From: Streptomyces eurythermus
GTDB lineage: Bacteria > Actinomycetota > Actinomycetes > Streptomycetales > Streptomycetaceae
DNA: 64,000 nt
Direction: 5' to 3'
NCBI RefSeq assembly: GCF_014649115.1
Contig: NZ_BMSK01000008.1
Span: 186,001-250,000, forward strand
The position numbers were made by a program, and so were the translations under genes. Below are positions 50,158-59,321 of the stretch, one piece after another; within the stretch, counting starts at the first letter, position 1, and each line of letters opens with the position of its first letter. Below the pieces are notes generated by a model that saw nothing but the letters and a program-made list of their open reading frames with translations, was not told the DNA's origin and made no database searches.

Positions 50158-50985
50158 GTGGAAGCTGTTTCGTATACGGCCCAGTGGACGGCGGCCGCTC
50201 GCGCCCTGGAGTCGGAGCGCACCGGGGACGCCATGTTCGAGGACCCGTTCGCCCGCGCCCTCGCGGCGCCGCGCGGCTTCGAACTGCTCGACAAGTACGG
50301 CGGTGGCGGACTCATCCCGTTCATCGCGATCCGCACCAGGTACTTCGACGACAGCGTCGACACCGTGCTGCGGGACGGCGACGTGCGGCAGGTGGTCCTC
50401 GTGGCCGCCGGAATGGACACCCGGGCGTTCCGCCTGACGTGGCCGGCGGGCACGACGGTGTACGAGATCGACCACGAGGCCTTGATGGAGGAGAAGCGCG
50501 CCCGCCTCTCCCGGCTGGGCGGCCGGGCCGCCGTCGAGCGCGTCGAGGTGAAGGCCGACCTCGCCCGGGACTGGCTGCCCGCCCTGAAGCGGGCCGGCTT
50601 CGACCCGGCCAGGCCGACGCTGTGGATCGCCGAGGGACTGATGTTCTTCCTCACCGAGGAACAGGTCGTCCACCTGCTGCGCACCCTGGGCTCGGCCTCC
50701 GCCCCCGGCAGCTGGCTGGCCGTGGACTTCGTCAGCAAGGCGCTGCTACGCAGCCCGTTCTCCCAGTCGTTCCTGAAGGGCCTGAAGGAAGACGGCACGC
50801 CGTGGCTGTTCGGGACCGACGAGCCGGAGGACTTCCTGGCCGCCTCGGGCTGGAAGGTACGGGATCTGCGCGAGCCCGGCGACCCCGGCGCCGGCGAGGG
50901 CCGCTGGCCGTACGAGGTGCAGCCGCGCGACCGCCGGGGCGTGGCCCGCAGCTGGCTCGTCCGGGCCGAGTACGCGGGCAGCTGA
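50158..50985 (+). CDS. SAM-dependent methyltransferase, leucine-carboxyl-methyltransferase family
   Basis: The 275-residue protein is of the LCM/PPM1 type (PF04072): SYTAQWTAAARALESER, FEDPFARALAAPRGF, IAIRTRYFDD, VVLVAAGMDTRAFRLTWPAG for SAM binding, YEIDHEALMEEKR and WIAEGLMFFLTEEQV. Bacterial members methylate carboxylates or hydroxyls of natural products. It starts at a GTG behind GGAGGTAAGG. With MetK and an adenosine-kinase-like gene in the same operon, SAM-dependent esterification or O-methylation of the product is expected (inference). Confidence 0.9.
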   Translation: MEAVSYTAQWTAAARALESERTGDAMFEDPFARALAAPRGFELLDKYGGGGLIPFIAIRTRYFDDSVDTVLRDGDVRQVVLVAAGMDTRAFRLTWPAGTTVYEIDHEALMEEKRARLSRLGGRAAVERVEVKADLARDWLPALKRAGFDPARPTLWIAEGLMFFLTEEQVVHLLRTLGSASAPGSWLAVDFVSKALLRSPFSQSFLKGLKEDGTPWLFGTDEPEDFLAASGWKVRDLREPGDPGAGEGRWPYEVQPRDRRGVARSWLVRAEYAGS

Positions 50986-50994
50986 GGAGGCCGG

Positions 50995-51945
50995 GTGAGC
51001 ACCGCGACGACGCTGGAGAGGATCGAGTCGTTCCTCCCCGAACGCAGCGTCCGGATCGACGACGTGGCCGCGAGCCTCGGGCTCAGACGCGCCGAGGTGG
51101 GCGTCTTCCGCAAGATCTACGGTCTGGACCGGCTCCGCTTCGACCCGGGCACCGGCCTGTTCGACCTGGTGCTCCCGGCGGCACGCCGCGCGCTGGCGGC
51201 GCTGCCCGAGGGACGCAGGGTCGAGTACGTCATCTACGCGCACACCGTGCAGGCCGTCGCCCCGCCGGACGTCGACACCGCCGCGACGATCCGGGAGGGC
51301 CTGGGGCTGCACGACGCGGAGGCGTTCGCGCTGACCCACCAGGCGTGCGTCAGCAGCCTGGGCGCGATCGACCTGGCGGGCGAACTGCTGCGCGCCGAGG
51401 CGCCCGAGGGGGCGTACGCCCTCATGGTCACCGGTGAGCGGGCGTACTCGCCGAAGGTCCAGCTCATCCCCAACAGCGCCGTCATGGCCGACGCGGCGGC
51501 GGCCTGCCTGGTGACCGTGGGCGGCCCCGGCGACGAGGTGCTGTCCTTCGTGACCCGCACGCTCGGCGAGTACGCCGCCGGGCTGGAGATGACGAAGGAG
51601 GAGACACAGGGCTTCGGGCAGGTCTACGGCACCGTGCTCGGCGAGGTGATCAACGAGGCCGTGGACGCGGCGGGACTCTCCTTCGACGACGTCGACCTGG
51701 TGGTCCCGCACAACGTGAACATGGTCTCCTGGCGCCAGACGATCAAGGAGATGGGCGCCGACCCGGAGAAGTTCTTCCTGGACAACGTCGCCCACTACAG
51801 CCACACCTACGCCTCCGACGTCTTCGTGAACTACACGACCCTGCGCGACCAGGACCGCCTGGCCGACGGCCGCTACTACGTCCTGGTCTCCGTCGGCCTC
51901 GGCGCCACCTTCGGCGCCATGGTCATCAGGCACAGGAAGCGGTGA
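50995..51945 (+). CDS. KAS III-like ketosynthase/acyltransferase with Cys-His-His pattern
   Basis: The 316-residue thiolase-fold protein resembles 3-oxoacyl-ACP synthase III. The nucleophile lies in ALTHQACVSSLGAIDL (Cys118) and the first His in LVVPHNVNMVSW (His239). Where FabH has Asn in GNTSAAS this protein has YSHTYASD (His270), giving Cys-His-His rather than Cys-His-Asn. KAS III relatives in secondary metabolism often transfer acyl groups to amines or alcohols instead of making C-C bonds. It starts at a GTG behind GAGGAGG and its stop overlaps the ATP-grasp start. Confidence 0.85.
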   Translation: MSTATTLERIESFLPERSVRIDDVAASLGLRRAEVGVFRKIYGLDRLRFDPGTGLFDLVLPAARRALAALPEGRRVEYVIYAHTVQAVAPPDVDTAATIREGLGLHDAEAFALTHQACVSSLGAIDLAGELLRAEAPEGAYALMVTGERAYSPKVQLIPNSAVMADAAAACLVTVGGPGDEVLSFVTRTLGEYAAGLEMTKEETQGFGQVYGTVLGEVINEAVDAAGLSFDDVDLVVPHNVNMVSWRQTIKEMGADPEKFFLDNVAHYSHTYASDVFVNYTTLRDQDRLADGRYYVLVSVGLGATFGAMVIRHRKR

Positions 51946-53348
51946 ACGCGATGTCCTTCGACGACGGCTACACCGCGGGCCTGAAAGAGGCGCTCACCGG
52001 CGACCGGGACGCCCGGTTCGTATGGCTGTGCAACTTCGAGGTGGAGAACCAGTGGGCGCGCTCCTACACCGGCCTCCCGGCGGCGCGGGGCTCGGCCACG
52101 GCCGCCACCGTGCAGCGCATGGAGGAACTGGGCGCCCTCCTGGCCGAGCCCGCCGACTACCTGCTCCTGGACCGCCCGCTGGACGAGGGCTACCGGAGCT
52201 ACGCCGAGAAGACGGGCCTGGGAGCCCCCACCGAGCTGGTCACCGCCGCGCCCGCCGCGGCCGGCGGCACCGGCGCGGCCGTGCTGGACTCCCCGGAACT
52301 CCTGGAGCGGCTGCGCCGGATCGCCCGGGACGGCGCCTATCTGATGCCCATGGGCAACTCCGTCCAGGAGGAGCGCATCGGCGAGCTGACCGGGCTGCGC
52401 CCCGCGGTGCCCGACGCCGCCACCTACGAACGCGTCAACAGCAAGATCTACAGCCGGCGCGTGGCCGAGGAGCTGGGGCTGCGCACCATCCCCGGCCACT
52501 GCTGCGAGACGGTGGGGCAGCTGCGGCACGCCCTCGAGGGGCAACTGGGCGAGGACCGGCCGGTGATCGTCAAGGACGCCTACGGCGTCTCGGGCAAGGG
52601 CCTGCTGGTCCTGGACAGCCGCAGGAAGGCCGACCGGCTGCTGCGCATGGTCGAGCGCAGGGCCGCGAACCGCGGTGACGACGCGCTGCACGTCGTCGTG
52701 GAGGCGTTCCTGCCCAAACGCTTCGACCTCAACTACCAGTTCACCGTCGACCGCCGCGGCCGGGTGCGCCTGGACTTCGTCAAGCAGGCCCTCACCTCCG
52801 GCGGTGTGCACCTCGGCCACGTCATGCCCGCGGACCTCACCCCGGCCCAGCAGGACGAGCTGGCGACGGCGGCCGTGGCACTGGGCGGACGCCTGTACGC
52901 GGACGGCTTCTTCGGTGTCGTCGGCGTGGACGCCCTGCTCGGGGCCGACGACCTGGTCTACCCGGTCCTGGAGATCAACGCCCGGCTGAACATGTCCAGT
53001 TACCAGGGACGGGTCACCGAGCGCTTCGGCCGCCCCGGAGGAGCGGCACTGGCCAGGCACTACCCGCTGCGGCTCGCCGAACCCCTGCCGTTCGAGGCGG
53101 TCACCGACGCGCTCGGCACCCTCGCCGAACCGCCCCACGACGGGGACGGGCTCGTCATCACCTGCTTCGGGACGGTCAACGCCCAGGCCGGCGACGTGCT
53201 CGCCGGCCGACCGACCACGCCGGCACCCCACTTCAACGGCCGGCTCTACACCATGCTGTTCGCCGGGGACCGCGAGGGACTCGACGCGCTGGACCGCCGG
53301 GTCGAGGCCGCGCTCGACCGACTGAACACAGCCGGGAGGACGCCATGA
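51942..53348 (+). CDS. ATP-grasp ligase, BtrJ-like (amino acid to carrier protein)
   Basis: The 468-residue protein has a pre-ATP-grasp N-terminal domain and an ATP-grasp domain with RVNSKIYSRRVAEELGLRTIPG, PVIVKDAYGVSGKG (ATP-binding Lys and Gly loop) and YPVLEINARLNMSSYQGR (Mg-binding Glu and Asn). In butirosin synthesis the ATP-grasp enzyme BtrJ loads glutamate on the carrier protein BtrI and the PLP enzyme BtrK decarboxylates it. The next gene here is a BtrK-like decarboxylase and then a carrier protein, so the same chemistry is likely. The GTG at 51942 behind AGGAAG was chosen because it overlaps the upstream stop by 4 bases; an ATG at 51951 is possible. Confidence 0.82.
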   Translation: MNAMSFDDGYTAGLKEALTGDRDARFVWLCNFEVENQWARSYTGLPAARGSATAATVQRMEELGALLAEPADYLLLDRPLDEGYRSYAEKTGLGAPTELVTAAPAAAGGTGAAVLDSPELLERLRRIARDGAYLMPMGNSVQEERIGELTGLRPAVPDAATYERVNSKIYSRRVAEELGLRTIPGHCCETVGQLRHALEGQLGEDRPVIVKDAYGVSGKGLLVLDSRRKADRLLRMVERRAANRGDDALHVVVEAFLPKRFDLNYQFTVDRRGRVRLDFVKQALTSGGVHLGHVMPADLTPAQQDELATAAVALGGRLYADGFFGVVGVDALLGADDLVYPVLEINARLNMSSYQGRVTERFGRPGGAALARHYPLRLAEPLPFEAVTDALGTLAEPPHDGDGLVITCFGTVNAQAGDVLAGRPTTPAPHFNGRLYTMLFAGDREGLDALDRRVEAALDRLNTAGRTP

Positions 53349-54625
53349 GCAGTCGGGAACTCCACGTACAGGGCATACCGGTGTCACGGATCGCGGAGGA
53401 GTTCGGCACCCCGCTGTTCCTCTACGACGCCGACGTACTGCACTCCGTCTACACCTCGCTGAGGGAGCGGCTGCACCCCGCCGTCGACATCTTCTACTCC
53501 CTCAAGGCCAACCCCAACGTCAGCGTGTGCGGCTACCTCGCCTCGCTGGGCGCCGGGGCCGAGATCTCCTCGATGGTCGAGCTGATGACGGTACGGCGGG
53601 CCGGCATCGCGCCCGAGAACGTCATCTTCCTGGGACCGGGCAAGACCCGCGCCGAGCTGGAGGCGTGCGTCACCGCCGGCATCCACGCGGTGGTGTGCGA
53701 GTCCCTGGAGGAGGTCACGCTCCTGGAGGAGATCGCGGGCGAGCTGGGGCGCGACGACGTCACCGCGCTGCTGCGCATCAACCCCGACTTCCACACCAAG
53801 GGCTCCGGCCTGGCCATGGGCGGCAAGCCGCGGCAGTTCGGCATCGACGCCGACACACTGCGCGGCTCGAGGGAGCTGATCGCCGCACTGCGCCGGGTGC
53901 GGGTGCGCGGCTTCCACGCGTACATGGGGACGCGCTTCCTGAACGCCGACGACCTCGTGCACAACACCCGCGAGATCCTCGCCCTGGCGGCCGAGCTGTC
54001 CGACCGGCTGGGCATCGTCCCCGAGACCGTGGACTTCGGCGGCGGATTCGGCGTCGCCTACTTCGACAACGAGAAGAGCCTCGACATCGAGACCACGGTG
54101 GCCGGCATCAACGAGGCCGTCGCCTCGTTCACCGCCAAGTACCCCCGCTGCCGCCTGATCAACGAGCTGGGGCGCTACCTCGTCGCGGCCTGCGGCACCT
54201 ACGTGGTGCGCGCGCTGTACGTCAAGGAGTCCCTGGGCGAGAAGTTCGTGATCGCCGACGGGGGCACCAACCACCACATGGCCGCGGTGGGCATCGGCAG
54301 CTTCGTCAAGCGCAACTTCCCGATCCGGTCGCTGAGCCGGCACGGCGACGAGGCCGCGGACACCTACACGGTCACCGGACCGCTGTGCACGCCCAACGAC
54401 GTCATCGGCAAGAAGGTCCAGCTGCCGCCGGTCGAGCCCGGCGACCTGATCGGCGTCGAACTCTCCGGCGCCTACGGGCCGACCGCCTCACCCGGGCTCT
54501 TCCTCAGCCACGGGTTCCCCGCCGAGGTCCTCGTGCACGGCGGGAGAGCCCACCTCGTCCGCGAACGGGACCGCAAGGAGGACCTGCTCGACAGGCAGCG
54601 CCTCGTGGACTTCACCCGCCACTGA
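53345..54625 (+). CDS. PLP-dependent amino acid decarboxylase, BtrK/LysA-like
   Basis: The 426-residue protein is a fold-III PLP enzyme: FYSLKANPN with the PLP-binding Lys54, DFGGGFGVAYF (phosphate loop), and a C-terminal VTGPLCTPNDVIGKKVQLP in place of the CESxD motif of diaminopimelate decarboxylase. This change is seen in decarboxylases acting on carrier-bound or modified substrates such as BtrK. It overlaps the ATP-grasp gene by 4 bases. It should remove CO2 from an amino acid tethered through the second carrier protein and leave an amine. Free ornithine, lysine or DAP cannot be excluded as substrates. Confidence 0.88.
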   Translation: MSSRELHVQGIPVSRIAEEFGTPLFLYDADVLHSVYTSLRERLHPAVDIFYSLKANPNVSVCGYLASLGAGAEISSMVELMTVRRAGIAPENVIFLGPGKTRAELEACVTAGIHAVVCESLEEVTLLEEIAGELGRDDVTALLRINPDFHTKGSGLAMGGKPRQFGIDADTLRGSRELIAALRRVRVRGFHAYMGTRFLNADDLVHNTREILALAAELSDRLGIVPETVDFGGGFGVAYFDNEKSLDIETTVAGINEAVASFTAKYPRCRLINELGRYLVAACGTYVVRALYVKESLGEKFVIADGGTNHHMAAVGIGSFVKRNFPIRSLSRHGDEAADTYTVTGPLCTPNDVIGKKVQLPPVEPGDLIGVELSGAYGPTASPGLFLSHGFPAEVLVHGGRAHLVRERDRKEDLLDRQRLVDFTRH

Positions 54626-54656
54626 AGGAACCCGGCACCGAAGGAGAACATCGGCA

Positions 54657-54917
54657 ATGGAACGTCACGACGTGGTCAACGCCGTCGAGAAGGCGCTCAG
54701 CGAGGTGCTGGAGCAGCCCGTCACCGGCCTGACCGAAGAGGTCCGGCTCTTCGAGGACCTGCACCTGGACTCCACCTCGGTCCTGGAGATGCTGATGGCG
54801 CTGGAGGACGCCATCGACGTGTCCGTGGACCCGGAGAACCTCGACATGGACGACTTCAAATCGGTCGGCACCCTCACCGACTACGTCCTGTCCCAGCAGA
54901 CCACCAGCGGAGTCTGA
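54657..54917 (+). CDS. free carrier protein, second copy
   Basis: The 86-residue protein has the attachment site in DLHLDSTSVLEMLMALE (Ser39) and the usual four-helix carrier pattern. GAAGGAG precedes it. It follows the ATP-grasp/decarboxylase pair and is probably their carrier, playing the role of BtrI. Confidence 0.92.
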   Translation: MERHDVVNAVEKALSEVLEQPVTGLTEEVRLFEDLHLDSTSVLEMLMALEDAIDVSVDPENLDMDDFKSVGTLTDYVLSQQTTSGV

Positions 54918-54929
54918 GGCGGATCGCGC

Positions 54930-55763
54930 ATGCCGGCCCTCCTTGCGGCCTGCGGGGTGGTGGCACCGCCCCGCAGGTCCCCCGAAGCGACCCTGTCGAA
55001 CCTCTCCTACTACCGTGACCTGGTCGAGCCCTTCGGCCTGGAGGTGGACGAGACGCTGCTGCGCTCCGCGCCCCACGTCAGCCACCGCGACCTGGTCGAC
55101 CGGCTGGTGGCCGCCTCCGACGTCCGCGACAGCGAACCCGACCTGGTGATCGTGGCGCACGCGCTGCCGGACATCACCCCGTTCACCGCCATGGCGCCCT
55201 ACCTGGACCGGCTGCTGGGCGGCCGGGCCGTCAACTTCGGCATCCACCAGCAGGGACTGGCCGCGCCGTTCACCGCGCTGCGCGTCGTCTCGGCCTTCCA
55301 GCGGGCGGGCCGCTCCCGGCGGGCCGTGCTCGCCGTCCTGGAACAGACCACCCTGCCCACCCGGTTCCCCCTGGTCCACGACAACCACCTCGTCGACTCC
55401 GGGGTCCTGCTGGTCCTCGGCACCGACGGCGGCCCGCGGATCGCCCGGGTGGAGTCCGTCGCGGCGACCGAGTCCGCCGCCACCCGGCTCGGCGAGCTGA
55501 CCGCGAAGGACCCCGACGGCACGCTGCTGGTCACCGGCCCCTGGCTGGACCGCGACCCCCTCGGCCAGGACGTCCCCTCCTTCCGCTGCAACCCGGGCAC
55601 CTACTGCACCAGCGTCTGGCTGGCGCTGGCCCGGCACTGGACCGACTGGCGGGAGCGCTACGGCACCGTGCTGCTGTGCGACACCGACCCGCTCTCCGGC
55701 GGCACCCACATCGCGGTACTGCACTCGGACCGGGCCCGGGACGCGGCGCGGGAGGAGCGATGA
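54930..55763 (+). CDS. KAS III-like protein without an active-site cysteine
   Basis: The 277-residue protein has the thiolase-fold landmarks: PDLVIVAHALPD, then AVNFGIHQQGLAAPFTALRVV in the nucleophile region, ALAVLEQ, and HLVDSGVLLVLGTDG. The position expected to carry the catalytic Cys is Gln or Gly (HQQGLA). A C-terminal CNPGTYCTSVWLALARH partly resembles the second half. It may be a chain-length-factor-like or scaffolding partner of the Cys-containing KAS III two genes away from the ATP-grasp gene, or an acyltransferase with another nucleophile. Its stop overlaps the next start (ATGA). Confidence 0.65.
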   Translation: MPALLAACGVVAPPRRSPEATLSNLSYYRDLVEPFGLEVDETLLRSAPHVSHRDLVDRLVAASDVRDSEPDLVIVAHALPDITPFTAMAPYLDRLLGGRAVNFGIHQQGLAAPFTALRVVSAFQRAGRSRRAVLAVLEQTTLPTRFPLVHDNHLVDSGVLLVLGTDGGPRIARVESVAATESAATRLGELTAKDPDGTLLVTGPWLDRDPLGQDVPSFRCNPGTYCTSVWLALARHWTDWRERYGTVLLCDTDPLSGGTHIAVLHSDRARDAAREER

Positions 55764-56368
55764 CGACGACGGACACCACGCTTCCCGCCCCGGTCATCGG
55801 GTGGCTGGAGGCGTTCGCCGGGGAACTGGACGACTGCCACGAACAGGCCGCGCCGGGCGGCACGGTGTCCTCCCCGGCCGGCTGGACCATCGCCTCCGCA
55901 CAGCGCCTGCCCGCGGGCACCCCGGTCCCCGGCACCTCGGGCACCCTCGCCGCCGTACGCGACGCACCACCGGCCGGCGACCCGGCGGCGCGGGTCTTCT
56001 CCGACGCGCTGGTGCGGCTGCACTGGCGGCTGCTGCGCGACGTCCTCGACGGCGCCGTCAGCCGCCTCGACGGGCGCACCTCGGAAGGCGCCCCGCTGCT
56101 CGGCCGCCAGCTCGTACGGGGCACGGTCGCGGACGTGGCCCTGGCCCTGTCCGAGACCCGGGACCTCCTCGACCTGCCCCGGCCCACCGCCGGGCGCCGC
56201 CGCCGGATCCACCGGGACCTGGTCGCCGCCGGCCGCACCGCGCTCGTGCTGTACGGCGCGAGCAGCTTCGCGGCCGAGGGACCGGGCCGGCTCCTGTACG
56301 CGGCCGAACTGCTGGGCAACACCTATCTGCACACGGGAGAGCCCGAGGAGGGAGCCGGCCGTGAGTGA
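55760..56368 (+). CDS. helical protein resembling an acyl-CoA dehydrogenase C-terminal domain
   Basis: The 202-residue protein is mostly helical in its second half (ALVRLHWRLLRDVLDGAVSRL, GRQLVRGTVADVALALSETRDLL, RRRIHRDLVAAGRTALVLYGA), like the C-terminal four-helix bundle of acyl-CoA dehydrogenases. No FAD or catalytic motif is seen. It overlaps both neighbours (4 bases upstream, 8 bases with the full dehydrogenase downstream), which suggests a heteromeric complex. I do not recognise a named family with certainty. Confidence 0.6.
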   Translation: MTTTDTTLPAPVIGWLEAFAGELDDCHEQAAPGGTVSSPAGWTIASAQRLPAGTPVPGTSGTLAAVRDAPPAGDPAARVFSDALVRLHWRLLRDVLDGAVSRLDGRTSEGAPLLGRQLVRGTVADVALALSETRDLLDLPRPTAGRRRRIHRDLVAAGRTALVLYGASSFAAEGPGRLLYAAELLGNTYLHTGEPEEGAGRE

Positions 56369-57524
56369 GCCCCCGCTGCCCCGCCGGACGGAGGTGCTGC
56401 GCTCCCATGTCAGGGACGCGGCCGCGCAGCTGCGGGACCCCGGCATGGAGATCGACCGCGATCCCACGGCCATCGACCGGTGGCTGCACCTCCCCGCGGC
56501 CGATCTCATGCGCCTGAGCACCATCCCCGTGGAGTACCTGGACGCTCCGCTGCGCATCGACGGGCACACCTACGACATGCGCTCCTGCCTGGAGCACACC
56601 GTCACCATCGAGGAACTGAGCTACGGCGACGCCGGCTTCATGCTCGCCTGCCCCGGCCCGCTGATGTCCGGGGTCGCGGTGGACGCGCTCGGCGACGACA
56701 AACAGCGGCATGCCTACTACGAGCGGCTGAGCCGCCCCGAGGCGACCTGGACGTTCTTCGGGCTCACCGAGCCCGCGAAGGGATCCGCGGCCACCGAGCT
56801 GGAGACCGCCCTGACCCCCGACGGCGACGGCTTCCGCCTCAGCGGAGCCAAGCGCTATGTGGGCAACGCCGCCTTCGCCCGGCTGGGCGTGGTGTTCTGC
56901 CGCCGGGCGCCCGGACCGCTGGGCATCGAGGCCGTGCTCGTCGACACCCGGGACCCCGGCTTCCGGGCCGAGCTGATCCCGACCGTCGGGATGCGCGGCG
57001 CGCGCATCTCCGCCATCACGCTCGACGGCGTACGGATCGAACGGGAGCAGGTCCTCGGCTACGACACGCTCAGGCCCAGCCGCCGCGGACTGGTGGGCGC
57101 CATCCGCACCCTCCAGCGCTTCCGCCCGGTCCTCGCCGGCACCGCCCTCGGCCTGACCCGCGCCGTCCTGGACCACGTCCGCCGCGAACGCCCCGCCCTC
57201 ACCGGAACGGCCCGCGGCCGGCTGGAGGACCTGCGGGACCGGCTGGAGGCCACCCGGCGGCAGAACTACGACATCGCGTCCGCGATCGACGCGGGAAAGG
57301 TGCGCTCCGACCGCATCGCGGGCGTCAAGACACGCGCCGCCGAACTGGCCGAACGCGCCACCCTCGCCGCCGCCGACCTCCTCGGACCCGCCTCCCTCCT
57401 CGAGGACCCGTGGCTCGGCAAGCTGTACCGCGACGCGCGGGCCTTCGAGTTCATGGAGGGCACCGGCCACATCCAGCGGCTGGCGGTCTTCCAGGGCGTT
57501 GCCAAACACACTTTCCTCGCATGA
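56361..57524 (+). CDS. acyl-CoA dehydrogenase-like flavoprotein
   Basis: The 387-residue protein has the family order: helical N-domain, FFGLTEPAKGSAATELET in the beta domain (FAD contact), GFRLSGAKRYVGNAAFARLGVVF, and a C-terminal ARAFEFMEGTGHIQRL with the catalytic-type Glu. Such enzymes in biosynthetic operons desaturate acyl or aminoacyl groups on carrier proteins or oxidise amines to imines. It starts at a GTG inside the upstream gene's end. It would introduce a C=C or C=N bond in this pathway (inference). Confidence 0.88.
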   Translation: MSEPPLPRRTEVLRSHVRDAAAQLRDPGMEIDRDPTAIDRWLHLPAADLMRLSTIPVEYLDAPLRIDGHTYDMRSCLEHTVTIEELSYGDAGFMLACPGPLMSGVAVDALGDDKQRHAYYERLSRPEATWTFFGLTEPAKGSAATELETALTPDGDGFRLSGAKRYVGNAAFARLGVVFCRRAPGPLGIEAVLVDTRDPGFRAELIPTVGMRGARISAITLDGVRIEREQVLGYDTLRPSRRGLVGAIRTLQRFRPVLAGTALGLTRAVLDHVRRERPALTGTARGRLEDLRDRLEATRRQNYDIASAIDAGKVRSDRIAGVKTRAAELAERATLAAADLLGPASLLEDPWLGKLYRDARAFEFMEGTGHIQRLAVFQGVAKHTFLA

Positions 57525-57570
57525 CCCCGGTCCCCGCACCGGGGCCGGGGCAGGAGACAGGGAGCGAGCC

Positions 57571-57978
57571 ATGTGGATCGGCATCGACGTGATGACCGAG
57601 GACGAACTCGGCGACCTGCTCGGCCGGCCCTGGTTCCGCCGTTACGTCTACGACGCCGACGAACTCGCCCTCGCGGACTCCTTCGGCGCCGAGCGTGCCC
57701 GCGAGTTCCTCACCGGCCGCTTCGCCGGCAAGGAGGCCGCGCTCAAGGTCATCGGCACCGGCGTCGGGGCGGGAGTGACCCCCCGCCAGGTGGCCATCCT
57801 GCGCGCGGACGACGGGGCCCCCGTGGTACGGCTGTCGGGGACCGCCGCCCAGCGCGCGCGGGAACGGGGCATCGGCGCCCTCAATCTGTCCATCACCCAC
57901 AAGAAGGGCTTCGTCGTCGCCGCGGCCATCGGGGTGCCCGCCCCGTGCGGGCACCACCGCGACCGGCCGGACGACTGA
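57571..57978 (+). CDS. AcpS-type 4'-phosphopantetheinyl transferase, second copy
   Basis: The 135-residue protein has MWIGIDVMTEDELGDLL, GRFAGKEAALKVIG and LNLSITHKKGFVVAAAIG, the AcpS motifs. It is clearly diverged from the copy at 49460. One operon with two AcpS genes and two carrier genes suggests that each transferase activates a different carrier. Confidence 0.9.
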   Translation: MWIGIDVMTEDELGDLLGRPWFRRYVYDADELALADSFGAERAREFLTGRFAGKEAALKVIGTGVGAGVTPRQVAILRADDGAPVVRLSGTAAQRARERGIGALNLSITHKKGFVVAAAIGVPAPCGHHRDRPDD

Positions 57979-58063
57979 CCCCGCCCCGTCTCCTCCCGCC
58001 CGCCGTGCCCGTATCCGCCGCCGGTGCGCCCCGCGCACCGGCCCACCCCTCACAGGGAGCGAT

Positions 58064-59230
<1,167 letters not shown>

Positions 59231-59238
59231 CCCCTGAC

Positions 59239-59270
59239 GGACCGTCCGCGCACCGTGTTGCGGACGGTCC
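59239..59270 (+). terminator. hairpin between metK and the PfkB kinase gene
   Basis: GGACCGTCCGC at 59239-59249 pairs perfectly with GCGGACGGTCC at 59260-59270. It lacks a T-run. It may be a partial terminator that ends most of the operon transcript or balances expression of the last gene. Confidence 0.6.
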
Positions 59271-59321
59271 GAACCGCCCCCCGGCGCTCGTGCGCCCGGG
59301 CGGGCCGAAGGAGGAAGCACC

